Assembly: GCA_027046105.1 (NCBI GenBank)
Contig: JALTZQ010000046.1
Coordinates: 1 to 22,340, forward strand
DNA from: Pyrodictiaceae archaeon
Lineage (GTDB): Archaea; Thermoproteota; Thermoprotei_A; Sulfolobales; Pyrodictiaceae
Direction of reading: 5' to 3'
Length of the DNA: 22,340 nt
The number at the start of each line of letters is the position of its first letter. The first letter of the stretch is position 1. A program made the position numbers and the translations under genes. A model generated the notes under the pieces. That model worked only from the letters and a program-made list of their open reading frames with translations, did no database searches and was not told the DNA's origin. Below are positions 15,639 through 22,340 of the stretch, in pieces.

Positions 15639-16487
15639 TTAAGGCACCACTCTCTCCATTCTTAAAACAACAATATCCATGGCACCCTTCTTCTTCGCCT
15701 CCATGACTACCCTCTCTAGCTCCTCTACTGGCACAGCGGTTATGACTTCCCACATTGGCTCCTTAGCCTCTATCCTAGCTATCATGGGTCCACTCATTGA
15801 TGGTAAGACAGATAATACGTCGCGTAAGACGCTATCTGGGACATTCATCATTAGTAGTCTATGGCTCCTACCACGAACAACAGCCCTTATGGAGTCGGTG
15901 ATCTCATCCACTACAGCCTTTTTGTTTTCCGCGATACGTGGTGCGCGTATTAACCTAGCAGATGACTCGAGGATGGTTGTGATAGGTCTTAGGCCGTGAA
16001 GCATCAGTGTTGTACCGGTAGAGACAACGTCCACTATAGCATCAGCGACGCCAAGTCTGGGCATTACCTCTGCAGCACCACTAATCTTGAAAACCTCTAC
16101 GTTGACGTTGAGTCTACTGAAGAACTTCGTGGCTATATTGACATACTTTGTTGCAACACGTGCACCATCAAGTTCTCTAGGATCACTTATACCGGACTCA
16201 ACAGGTGCAGCAACAACAAGTCTTGATTTACCAAAGCCAAGATCCTCTACAACTTCTACTCCAGCGCCAGACTCGACTATATAGTCGTAACCAGTAATTC
16301 CAAGTTCAGCAGCACCACTAGCAACAATCCATGGTATATCCTCTGGCCTAGCAAACACAAGGTATACGCCTTCGCGGCTTGTTGGAGCTACGAGAATGCG
16401 TTGATCCTCAATACTGTAGAGGGGGTCTAGCCCGCAGGACTCGAGAAGACGTAGTGCGGGATCCCTAAGTCTTCCCTTACTGGGCAC
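15639..16487 (-). CDS. hisG: ATP phosphoribosyltransferase HisG, long form
   Basis: First and feedback-regulated enzyme of histidine synthesis, joining ATP and PRPP. At about 282 residues it is the long form: two PRT lobes (PSKGRLRDPALRLLESCGL, ELGITGYDYIVESG, VADAIVDVVSTGTTL with the PRPP-binding loop) followed by a C-terminal ACT-like domain (about 210-282) that binds histidine, so no HisZ is needed. The only ordinary start is GTG 16487, which begins inside the conserved KIAxPSKGRL strand. The frame stays open upstream and encodes RIVKIAVPSKGRL, but with no ATG, GTG or TTG. The true start may therefore be AUA (16502 or 16493) or involve a frameshift from an upstream ATG at 16545. A TATA lies at 16606-16617. 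Confidence 0.93.
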   Translation of the reverse strand: MPSKGRLRDPALRLLESCGLDPLYSIEDQRILVAPTSREGVYLVFARPEDIPWIVASGAAELGITGYDYIVESGAGVEVVEDLGFGKSRLVVAAPVESGISDPRELDGARVATKYVNIATKFFSRLNVNVEVFKISGAAEVMPRLGVADAIVDVVSTGTTLMLHGLRPITTILESSARLIRAPRIAENKKAVVDEITDSIRAVVRGRSHRLLMMNVPDSVLRDVLSVLPSMSGPMIARIEAKEPMWEVITAVPVEELERVVMEAKKKGAMDIVVLRMERVVP

Positions 16488-16506
16488 AGCTATCTTGACT
16501 ATACGG

Positions 16507-16545
16507 CTATCTAGCCCTCTTGTTGGTATCGAGGTGAACGTACAT
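16507..16545 (-). other. Twelve-codon leader ORF with SD, upstream of hisG in another frame
   Basis: ATG 16545 is preceded by GGTGGAGGGC, a strong SD, and encodes MYVHLDTNKRAR before TAG at 16507-16509, 20 bases before the hisG GTG. A +1 slip at AGA-TAG would join it to the open upstream extension of hisG that encodes the conserved HisG N-terminus. It could be a leader peptide, a frameshift site or a sign of a one-base sequence error. Confidence 0.35.
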
Positions 16546-16605
16546 GCCCTCCACCCGTTATCCCTGCAGCGGGGACTTCTACGCTGCGGACTCGCAGTGC
16601 AGGGT

Positions 16606-16617
16606 CTTTAATATTAA
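16606..16617 (-). promoter_or_regulatory. Promoter for the hisGABFDEH block
   Basis: On the minus strand, GGGTTAATATTAAAGACCC lies just after the hisC stop. TTAATATTAAAG is a good TATA box, and its core TTAATATTAA is a perfect palindrome flanked by GGG/CCC, so a regulator could also bind there. The implied start is near 16585, about 40 bases before ATG 16545. It would let hisG onward be transcribed separately from nadE-hisC. Confidence 0.5.
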
Positions 16618-16622
16618 CCCTT

Positions 16623-17681
16623 CTAGCTGGTGCGGAGCTGTGTAGCTTTCGTGATCTGATCCAGCGCTTGCAATAATAGCTCGGTGTCACTTGGTGTCCC
16701 CGTAGTTATACGCATCCATGTTGAGCCAAAGGGTACTTTCCTAACGTAGACTTTCTTTTTGGCAAGCCTTTCGGCAATGCCCTCTATCCTGGTGTTGACT
16801 AGGAGGAAATTAGTATAGCTTCGATAAGGCTTCATCCCTCTTGATGATAGGGCTTTTCTCAGTCTCTCACGTTCCCTAATGATAGCATCCACTATTCTAC
16901 GCGAGTACTCTTTTAGCCTTAGAGCAGCTAAGCCTGCAGCTAGGCTAGTACGTGCTACATTGAAAGGCGGAAGTAGTGCACGTAGACTATTTGCTATATG
17001 GCGTGGAGCTATTAGGTAGCCTAAACGTAGCCCAGCTAGTGAAAAAGCCTTACTAAAGGTCCGTATTAGGACTACGTTGCCTTCCGCCAATAGATTTACA
17101 TGGCTCTTGCCATAGAACTCGTGGTAAGCTTCATCAATTACTAGGAGGCTGGTCTTTCGTGCAGTTTCCTCTAAAACATCGATACTGAGAAGGGCTGAAC
17201 CCGTGGGATTATTCGGTTGATCAACAACAACCATTGAGGCATCTGAAGCGGCATCCAGTAGCAGCTTGCTGGGGACACACCATTCATTACCGCATTCCCG
17301 TATTGGAACGCGTCTCACGTTCCATGAAAAAAGCTTGGCGTAGAAGTTGAACATAGAGAAGCTAGGCTCCAATAAAACAAGGTTTCGATCATTCTTTGTT
17401 GGTAGTATGAATAGTCTCTCTATGCCAGAATCCCCACCAGCCACCACCACTACCTCATACGGCTCAACGCCCACATATTCCGCTATTGCCTCCTGTAATT
17501 CACTATAGAGTCTTGGCTCTGGGTACCGATTAGCCTTACGCGCCTCTTCTAAAATGGCGATAACAACCTCGTGGGGTGGTGGATAGGGTGACTCATTGAG
17601 GTCTAAGCGTACAGCACCTGGTGGATAATCATTGAGCTGGTATGGCTTGAATTGCGAAAGGAAGCTCCAGTCTATGGGCAT
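16623..17681 (-). CDS. hisC: Histidinol-phosphate aminotransferase HisC
   Basis: PLP-dependent class I/II aminotransferase of 352 residues converting imidazole acetol phosphate to histidinol phosphate. Motifs: RLDLNESPYPPP near the N-terminus, DQPNNPTG (Asn157), VIDEAYHEFYG (Asp183, Tyr186), the PLP lysine K211 in RTFSKAFSLAGLRLGYL, and a C-terminal Arg region RITTGTPSD that binds the carboxylate or phosphate. ATG 17681 begins 6 bases after the nadE stop, with TGAGGA overlapping that stop as SD, so it is co-transcribed with nadE. A 135-base gap with its own TATA separates it from hisG. Tyr/Phe aminotransferase side activity is possible in this family. Confidence 0.94.
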   Translation of the reverse strand: MPIDWSFLSQFKPYQLNDYPPGAVRLDLNESPYPPPHEVVIAILEEARKANRYPEPRLYSELQEAIAEYVGVEPYEVVVVAGGDSGIERLFILPTKNDRNLVLLEPSFSMFNFYAKLFSWNVRRVPIRECGNEWCVPSKLLLDAASDASMVVVDQPNNPTGSALLSIDVLEETARKTSLLVIDEAYHEFYGKSHVNLLAEGNVVLIRTFSKAFSLAGLRLGYLIAPRHIANSLRALLPPFNVARTSLAAGLAALRLKEYSRRIVDAIIRERERLRKALSSRGMKPYRSYTNFLLVNTRIEGIAERLAKKKVYVRKVPFGSTWMRITTGTPSDTELLLQALDQITKATQLRTS

Positions 17682-17687
17682 TGATCC

Positions 17688-18530
17688 TCACATCTCCTCT
17701 CTTACTCTCGCAAACCCCTTCCAGTGAGCCCTTACAATGTCTAGACTAGGTGCACTAAAGCATGTACGTTTATGCCTAGTCTTCTCATGCATCTCCAGTA
17801 CACGCTGTAGTATGCTGGTATCAAGGCCTGTTGCTCTAGAGGCTTCATCGACTTTGAGGCCTAGGTCGAAAAGCGCAAACAAGGCTAAGTCTATTTGCTC
17901 ATATGTCAGGCCTAGCTCTTTCTCGGCCATGTGGCCAGGCCATAGTCTTGGAGAACTCGGCTTGTACGCGATATGGTCTGGTACCCCTAGGTACTTGGCT
18001 AGTCTCCTAACCTGTGTCTTGTATAGGACGCTAATGGGGTAGACATCAGCGGCTCCATCACCATACTTGGTGAAATAGCCTATTAGGAACTCACTTCTAT
18101 CACCAGTTCCTAGAACTAGGTAACCGTGTGCATTAGCATAGTAGTATAATAGCGTCATGCGTACTCGTGCACGTATATTACCAATACTTTTCTCATCACC
18201 CTTCCATGGTGCAGCCATAAATGCGTCCACAATGCGATCTATCTCAATGACATCGTGGCTAACCCCATATTGCTCAACAAGCTTAATAGCGTCCTCAACG
18301 TCTTGTCGAGGTGTTGTGCGGGAATCGGGCATTACAAGTGCGTGCACTCGTGAGGCTCCGAGAGCTTTGACGGCCAAGGCCAGTGTTGTGGCGGAATCTA
18401 CTCCACCACTTACACCAACAACAACACCACGTGCACTAGAGGAGACCACTACATTATGTATGTAGTTGGCAAGTTCTTTTGCAACTTTCTCATAGTCTAA
18501 ATCCACCACGTCGCTGAGGCTAATCCTCAT
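17688..18530 (-). CDS. nadE: NH3-dependent NAD+ synthetase
   Basis: ATP-pyrophosphatase-fold enzyme making NAD from deamido-NAD and ammonia. Motifs: VVVGVSGGVDSATTLALAV (P-loop of the PP-loop family), SIGNIRARVRMTLLYYYAN, GTGDRSEFLIGYFTKYGDGA (substrate and Mg contacts), YPISVLYKTQVRRLAKYLG, and a C-terminal HKR motif. There is no N-terminal glutaminase (nitrilase) domain, so ammonia is the donor. I chose ATG 18530 because GAGAGG lies 6 bases upstream; an in-frame ATG at 18545 has no SD and would add five residues. It heads the nadE-hisC unit and is divergent from hemA across about 175 bases. Linkage to histidine genes may reflect co-expression of phosphoribosyl/NAD metabolism, but that is inference. 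Confidence 0.94.
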   Translation of the reverse strand: MRISLSDVVDLDYEKVAKELANYIHNVVVSSSARGVVVGVSGGVDSATTLALAVKALGASRVHALVMPDSRTTPRQDVEDAIKLVEQYGVSHDVIEIDRIVDAFMAAPWKGDEKSIGNIRARVRMTLLYYYANAHGYLVLGTGDRSEFLIGYFTKYGDGAADVYPISVLYKTQVRRLAKYLGVPDHIAYKPSSPRLWPGHMAEKELGLTYEQIDLALFALFDLGLKVDEASRATGLDTSILQRVLEMHEKTRHKRTCFSAPSLDIVRAHWKGFARVREEM

Positions 18531-18667
18531 AATGGTCCTCTCCATGCTTGGGGTCCCGGCAGGCTAGGCAATGGTATCGGTGGTAAATACGTGCACCGCT
18601 TAACAGATGCTGTCTTGTACGCTAGAAGAGCGTTTCTGTTAGCCTGGTCCTGGAGATTTCCTGGGGG

Positions 18668-18680
18668 ACAAATAAATTAG
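18668..18680 (+). promoter_or_regulatory. TATA-like element of hemA
   Basis: GACAAATAAATTAG is the only AT-rich patch in the nadE-hemA spacer. A start about 26 bases on, near 18700, would leave roughly 20 bases before TTG 18721. The same patch read in reverse could also serve nadE, though its 120-base distance makes a closer TATTTA near 18585 likelier for that gene. Confidence 0.35.
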
Positions 18681-18720
18681 GCCAACATGTGTATTCCACT
18701 CTCTCAATGGGCACAGATTC

Positions 18721-19995
18721 TTGGTGGACAAGATAGTCGCTGACATCTATGAGATTGGCGTTGACTATCATGCAGTTCCATTGCGAGTCCTTGCTGTACT
18801 AGAACGTAAGGTTGACGAGGCTTATGAGGAGATCTACCCTTATACTCGTGAGCTTGTGGTATTAGCTACTTGTAACAGGTTTGAGGTCTACATACTAGTT
18901 AGGGAGGGCTTCGAGGAACCAGCAGTAGTAGCGGCTAAGAAGTTCCTCGTAAACAATGGTGTTCCCCCAGAAGCTGTACACGTTAGGAAAGGACTTGACG
19001 CGGCACGTCACTTGCTACGTGTAGCCGCGGGCCTTGAATCAATGATTATTGGTGAGCCAGAGATACTTGGGCAAGTATGGAACGCGTATGAGTATGCACG
19101 GAGCAAAGCTTACGCGGAAAAAGTACTAGGAATACTCTTCCACCAAGCAATGAAAGCTGGGAGAAGAGCACGCACTGAGACAGGCATAGCTCGTGGCAAT
19201 GTCGGGTTCCCTACGGCAGCAGTATCTTTGGCAAATAGTGTAACGGGTAGTCTACGTGGCAAAGCTGTAATGGTTGTAGGTGCTGGTGAAGCTGGAACGG
19301 TCATGGCTAGACTTGTTGCGTCAAAGTATAAGCCTTCAAGGCTAATAATAGCTAATCGTAGCCTCGAGAAAGCGCGCCGGTTAGCTGAAGAGGTTGGTGG
19401 TGAACCGGTAAGCCTAGACGCTATTCCAAGAATACTCAACGAAGTAGATGTAGTTCTCATAGCGATAACCGTCGATAAGCCATTGATTAAACACAGCATT
19501 CTAGAGCGTATTGAAAGAAGGCTAGTCATAGTAGATATCTCGACTAAGCCTGCAGTGGAGGAGCCGATACCTCCCAGTATCGTTTACAAGGGATTTGAAG
19601 ATGTAGCTGCATATGCTAAGCGCATGGTCGAGTTCCGTGAATATGAGGCTAGACGTGTTGAAGCAATCATTGAGGAGGAGTTGGTTGGCTTCCTCAAAAT
19701 ACTTAGACGACGCATGGCTGACCAGTACATTGAGGAGGTTATGAAGTACGTCAATCACGTGTTAGAGGAGGAGGTTTCCGAAGCAGAGACAATGCTACGT
19801 AAACACGGGATTGATGGTGCTGCTATGGAGATTGTACGTGCTCTTGCATGGAGCCTCACAAAGAAAACTACACGACCACTAATTCTCTTAATGCGTGATT
19901 CAATGGAACGTGGTGACAGTGTTATCCCGGAACGCGTAGCTGAATACTACTCGAGAGAGTATAGTAAGAAGCTTGCAAGAGCACGCGAGAGGTAG
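18721..19995 (+). CDS. hemA: Glutamyl-tRNA reductase
   Basis: NADPH-dependent enzyme that reduces glutamyl-tRNA(Glu) to glutamate-1-semialdehyde, the first step of C5 tetrapyrrole synthesis. 424 residues, normal length. The catalytic Cys is C51 in VLATCNRFEVY; GLESMIIGEPEILGQV is the family signature; the NADPH domain has VMVVGAGEAGTVMARLV; and the C-terminal helical part is the dimerisation domain. Start TTG 18721 with GTG 18724 next to it; neither has a clear SD, consistent with a short leader. It is followed after 46 bases by hemB. Glutamate-1-semialdehyde aminomutase (hemL) is not in the window. Confidence 0.95.
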   Translation: MVDKIVADIYEIGVDYHAVPLRVLAVLERKVDEAYEEIYPYTRELVVLATCNRFEVYILVREGFEEPAVVAAKKFLVNNGVPPEAVHVRKGLDAARHLLRVAAGLESMIIGEPEILGQVWNAYEYARSKAYAEKVLGILFHQAMKAGRRARTETGIARGNVGFPTAAVSLANSVTGSLRGKAVMVVGAGEAGTVMARLVASKYKPSRLIIANRSLEKARRLAEEVGGEPVSLDAIPRILNEVDVVLIAITVDKPLIKHSILERIERRLVIVDISTKPAVEEPIPPSIVYKGFEDVAAYAKRMVEFREYEARRVEAIIEEELVGFLKILRRRMADQYIEEVMKYVNHVLEEEVSEAETMLRKHGIDGAAMEIVRALAWSLTKKTTRPLILLMRDSMERGDSVIPERVAEYYSREYSKKLARARER

Positions 19996-20041
19996 CCACA
20001 AGTACCACGGAGTATCATCCTATCCTTTCGGGGGCAAATAG

Positions 20042-21073
20042 TTGCCCGTCTACCCATCTACGAGGCCTCGTAGACTTAGGAGGAGCCCTGCGCTAAGGAG
20101 TCTAGTTGCAGAGACACTACTATCGCCATCAAACATGATATACCCAGTTTTTGTCAAGGAAGGTATAGAGTCGCCAGAACCTCTCTCCTCAATGCCAGGC
20201 CAATACCGCTATCCCGTTGCGAAGCCACTACTTGATCTCATTTCTCGAGCACTAGATCTAGGTATACGTGCCTTCCTCTTCTTCGGTATACCTACACCTG
20301 AGTCAAAGGACTATGAGGGTAGTCCAGGCTACGACCCTAACGGTGTTGTACAACGTGCCGTAAAACTTGTTAAGAAAGAATATGGCGACGAAGTAGTCGT
20401 ATTCACCGATGTCTGTATATGCGGGTACACCGATCACGGTCATTGCGGGCTTCCTGTAGAGAGGGAAGTAGCTGGTAGAAAGTATCGTGTTATAGACAAT
20501 GATTCTACATTGAAGGTTATAGCGCGTATAGCAGTTAGCCACGCAGAAGCTGGGGCGGATTTCGTTGCGCCAAGCGGGATGATGGATGGAATGGTTAAGG
20601 CGATACGTGAAGCCCTTGACCGTGAAGGCTATACGGACGTTGGCATAATGAGCTATGCGGTAAAGTATGCAAGTGGCTTCTATGGCCCCTTCCGCGATAC
20701 AATGGATTCAGCCCCTCGCTTCGGAGATCGGCGCAGCTATCAAATGGATCCAAGAAATGCTCGAGAAGCGGTATTGGAGGCGCTCCTCGATGTTGAGGAG
20801 GGTGCTGATATATTAATGGTTAAGCCTGCACTTGCCTATCTCGACGTAATACGTGTTGTAAAGGAGGCATTTCCCTACAAACCACTAGCAGCATATAACG
20901 TCAGTGGTGAGTACAGCATGGTTAAAGCAGCCGCAGAGAAGGGATGGGTTGACGAGCGAATAGTTGTCCTTGAAGTACTCACGGCTATAAGGAGGGCAGG
21001 TGCTGACATAATAATAACATACCATGCACTAGAGGCTGCTGAGTGGCTACGTGAGCAGGGTATCCCCTTCTAA
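20042..21073 (+). CDS. hemB: Porphobilinogen synthase (delta-aminolevulinic acid dehydratase)
   Basis: TIM-barrel enzyme condensing two 5-aminolevulinate to porphobilinogen. 343 residues. It is the zinc type: DVCICGYTDHGHCG supplies C125, C127 and C135. Active-site lysines are K208 (MSYAVKYASGFYGPFRD) and the Schiff-base K261 (ILMVKPALAYLD). The N-terminal arm RPRRLRRSPALRSLVAET is the family's octamer-forming region. Start TTG 20042 has GGGGG about 7 bases upstream. With hemA 46 bases upstream it forms a tetrapyrrole unit supplying haem, including for NorB/NorC, and possibly sirohaem. Confidence 0.96.
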   Translation: MPVYPSTRPRRLRRSPALRSLVAETLLSPSNMIYPVFVKEGIESPEPLSSMPGQYRYPVAKPLLDLISRALDLGIRAFLFFGIPTPESKDYEGSPGYDPNGVVQRAVKLVKKEYGDEVVVFTDVCICGYTDHGHCGLPVEREVAGRKYRVIDNDSTLKVIARIAVSHAEAGADFVAPSGMMDGMVKAIREALDREGYTDVGIMSYAVKYASGFYGPFRDTMDSAPRFGDRRSYQMDPRNAREAVLEALLDVEEGADILMVKPALAYLDVIRVVKEAFPYKPLAAYNVSGEYSMVKAAAEKGWVDERIVVLEVLTAIRRAGADIIITYHALEAAEWLREQGIPF

Positions 21074-21148
21074 CCTGTATGTTGTTTGTCTAGTTAGTCC
21101 ACGTTTAGTACACTGCAAACGCATATATGGATAATAGTAGTGAGGAAA

Positions 21149-21167
21149 ACTCATTAAACCCATGAGT
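21149..21167. repeat. Inverted repeat upstream of the thioredoxin-reductase-like gene
   Basis: ACTCAT-TAAACCC-ATGAGT is a perfect 6-7-6 inverted repeat in the 151-base spacer between hemB and the next gene. A TATA-like GCATATATGG lies just upstream (21121-21130), so the dyad falls near a possible transcription start and may be an operator; it could also be a terminator-side stem for hemB. Confidence 0.3.
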
Positions 21168-21224
21168 AGTGCTCCTAATCCCCTACTTCATAGCAGTAGC
21201 TTAAGACTTGTGGGGTGACTATAC

Positions 21225-22244
21225 ATGGCTGAACCAGAAAAGCATGACGTGATAATTGTTGGTGCGGGTATAGCAGGGTTAACAGCTGCCCTCTACCTAG
21301 CTAGGCAGGGCCTTGACGTGCTAGTTGTGAGTAAGGACTTAGGTGGACAACTACTCCAAGCAACCGTTATAGAAAACTATCCTGGCATAGAAGCAGTAAA
21401 GGGTTTAGATCTTGCCATGCAGGTTGAGCGTCAAGCTAGAACCTTCGGTGCAAAACTAAGATATGGCGATGAGGTCGTGGAGATACAAAAACTTGAAGAC
21501 GGATCATTCCTTGTACGGACAAGGAGAGGTAAGACCTATCAGGCTGAAGCAGTATTATTGGCCTTTGGCAAGACTCCTAAGAGGATGGGAGTACCCGGTG
21601 AAGACGACTATGATGGGCGCGGAGTAAGCTATTGTACAATCTGTGATGGCCCCCTATATCGGGGCAGGGTAACAGCGGTTGTGGGCGTAGGTGATCAAGG
21701 ACTTGAGGCTGTTACTATGCTAGCAGAGTTGTGCCCTAAGGTATACTATGTAACCCCTACAAGGATTTATGGGGACCCAGATCTTGTTGAAAGGATAAAG
21801 AACCGTAGCAATGTCGTAATACTGGAAATGCATGAACCAGTACGTGTCGAAGGAGATGGCAAACGCGTCACATCACTAGTAGTGCGTGACAAGAAAACTG
21901 GTGAAGAAAAGAAACTAAGGATTGACGGTGTTTTTGTTGAGCTAGGCTATGAAGCAAAGACAGACTTCGTTAAACACCTCGTAGACCTCAACGAAAAGGG
22001 AGAAATAATCATAGACAAGGTCGGGGCAACAAAGACTCCAGGACTATTCGCTGCAGGAGACGTAACAGACATACCATTCAAACAAGCAGTAATATCAGCT
22101 GGTGAGGCAGCTAAAGCAGCATTGGCCCTCTACAACTACATCCAGAAGAGACGTGGAAAAAAGACCACGCTAACAGGTGATTGGAGGAAAACCGGCAAGG
22201 TGAAACCCAAAACGAAAATGAGGCTCAGCCTTAAACCACAGTAA
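21225..22244 (+). CDS. trxB: Thioredoxin reductase-like flavoprotein
   Basis: Low-molecular-weight thioredoxin-reductase family, 339 residues. N-terminal FAD site IIVGAGIAGLTAALYLA, then GGQLLQATVIENYPG; redox pair CTIC (C137, C140) followed by DGPLYRG; a second nucleotide-binding motif VVGVGDQGLEA; and the C-terminal FAD signature GLFAAGDVTDIPFKQAVISAGEA. The HRRxxFR-type motif that binds the NADPH 2'-phosphate is absent; its place is VYYVTPTRIYGDPDL, so the enzyme may prefer NADH or another donor, as reported for the Thermoplasma enzyme that does not use NADPH. A Lys/Arg-rich tail of about 30 residues ends the protein. ATG 21225 has SD GGGGTGA 6 bases upstream. No thioredoxin gene is adjacent, so the partner is unknown. 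Confidence 0.93.
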   Translation: MAEPEKHDVIIVGAGIAGLTAALYLARQGLDVLVVSKDLGGQLLQATVIENYPGIEAVKGLDLAMQVERQARTFGAKLRYGDEVVEIQKLEDGSFLVRTRRGKTYQAEAVLLAFGKTPKRMGVPGEDDYDGRGVSYCTICDGPLYRGRVTAVVGVGDQGLEAVTMLAELCPKVYYVTPTRIYGDPDLVERIKNRSNVVILEMHEPVRVEGDGKRVTSLVVRDKKTGEEKKLRIDGVFVELGYEAKTDFVKHLVDLNEKGEIIIDKVGATKTPGLFAAGDVTDIPFKQAVISAGEAAKAALALYNYIQKRRGKKTTLTGDWRKTGKVKPKTKMRLSLKPQ

Positions 22245-22300
22245 ACCCTGGAGAGCAGCCAGAAGCCACAAACCCTCTCCAACGCCTCTTCGAAGCCCAA

Positions 22301-22340
22301 AGGGGTTCCGCGCGGGAAGGGCCGGGGGCTCGCCCTCCCC
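22301..22340 (+). ncRNA. Possible 5' end of archaeal SRP 7S RNA, cut by window end
   Basis: The last ~40 bases are far richer in GC than the rest of the window, as expected for a structured RNA in a hyperthermophile. GGGCCGGGGGCTCGCCCTCCCC-type sequence at 22319-22340 (a GGGGG/CCCC hairpin after GGCC) resembles the conserved 5' domain of archaeal SRP RNA (GGCCGGGGGG-loop-CCCC before the UGUAACC loop). The diagnostic following part lies outside the window. From memory of the family, not an alignment. Confidence 0.35.

Noticed and set aside
1..22340. CRISPR arrays, insertion sequences, integrases, toxin-antitoxin or defence genes
   Set aside because: No regularly spaced repeats, transposase motifs or terminal inverted repeats were seen; the genes are ordinary metabolism plus the nor locus.

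Overview
This window looks like a chromosomal segment of a hyperthermophilic crenarchaeon. The inference rests on archaeal-type promoters (TATA boxes such as CTTTAAAG), Shine-Dalgarno sites matching a GAGGTGA-type anti-SD, very frequent TTG starts (9 of 21 genes with a visible start by my choices), tungsten/molybdopterin aldehyde oxidoreductases, an archaeal lipoate ligase and a bacterio-opsin-activator-like HTH regulator. A denitrifying member of the Pyrodictiaceae/Desulfurococcales would fit, but I cannot prove the species. I see no transposons, CRISPR arrays, tRNAs or prophage genes.

Layout. (1) 1-6870 is an accessory metabolic region. It holds the 3' end of one aldehyde:ferredoxin oxidoreductase (AOR), a PEBP-family protein, a MmgE/PrpD-family dehydratase (minus strand), a flavin-reductase-like FMN protein, a lipoate-protein ligase and a complete second AOR. 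(2) 6867-7700 is a HisI protein carrying an unrecognised C-terminal domain of about 155 residues; its stop overlaps the AOR stop tail to tail. (3) 7843-10453 is a nitric oxide reductase pair, norC-norB, on the minus strand. NorC is unusual: it has two haem-c sites and a C-terminal membrane anchor. Divergent from it at 10714-11205 is a small cysteine-containing HTH regulator, and the shared spacer contains two perfect inverted repeats of identical geometry. (4) 11413-18530 is a tightly packed minus-strand block, nadE-hisC followed by hisG-A-B-F-D-E-H. Together with the separate hisI it supplies every histidine biosynthesis step from PRPP except histidinol-phosphate phosphatase. (5) 18721-21073 is hemA-hemB, the first committed steps of tetrapyrrole synthesis, on the plus strand; its product would feed the haems of NorB and NorC. 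(6) 21225-22244 is a thioredoxin-reductase-like flavoprotein with the redox CxxC but without the usual NADPH signature. The last ~40 bases become very GC-rich and resemble the 5' domain of archaeal SRP 7S RNA, cut by the window edge.

The points most worth a second look are: the HisI fusion; the three-helix dihaem NorC with its divergent regulator and paired dyads; Asp-to-Glu changes at two conserved catalytic positions of HisA; the missing conventional start for the conserved first strand of HisG, with a 12-codon SD-equipped ORF just upstream in another frame; and a candidate C/D box sRNA at 1413-1472.
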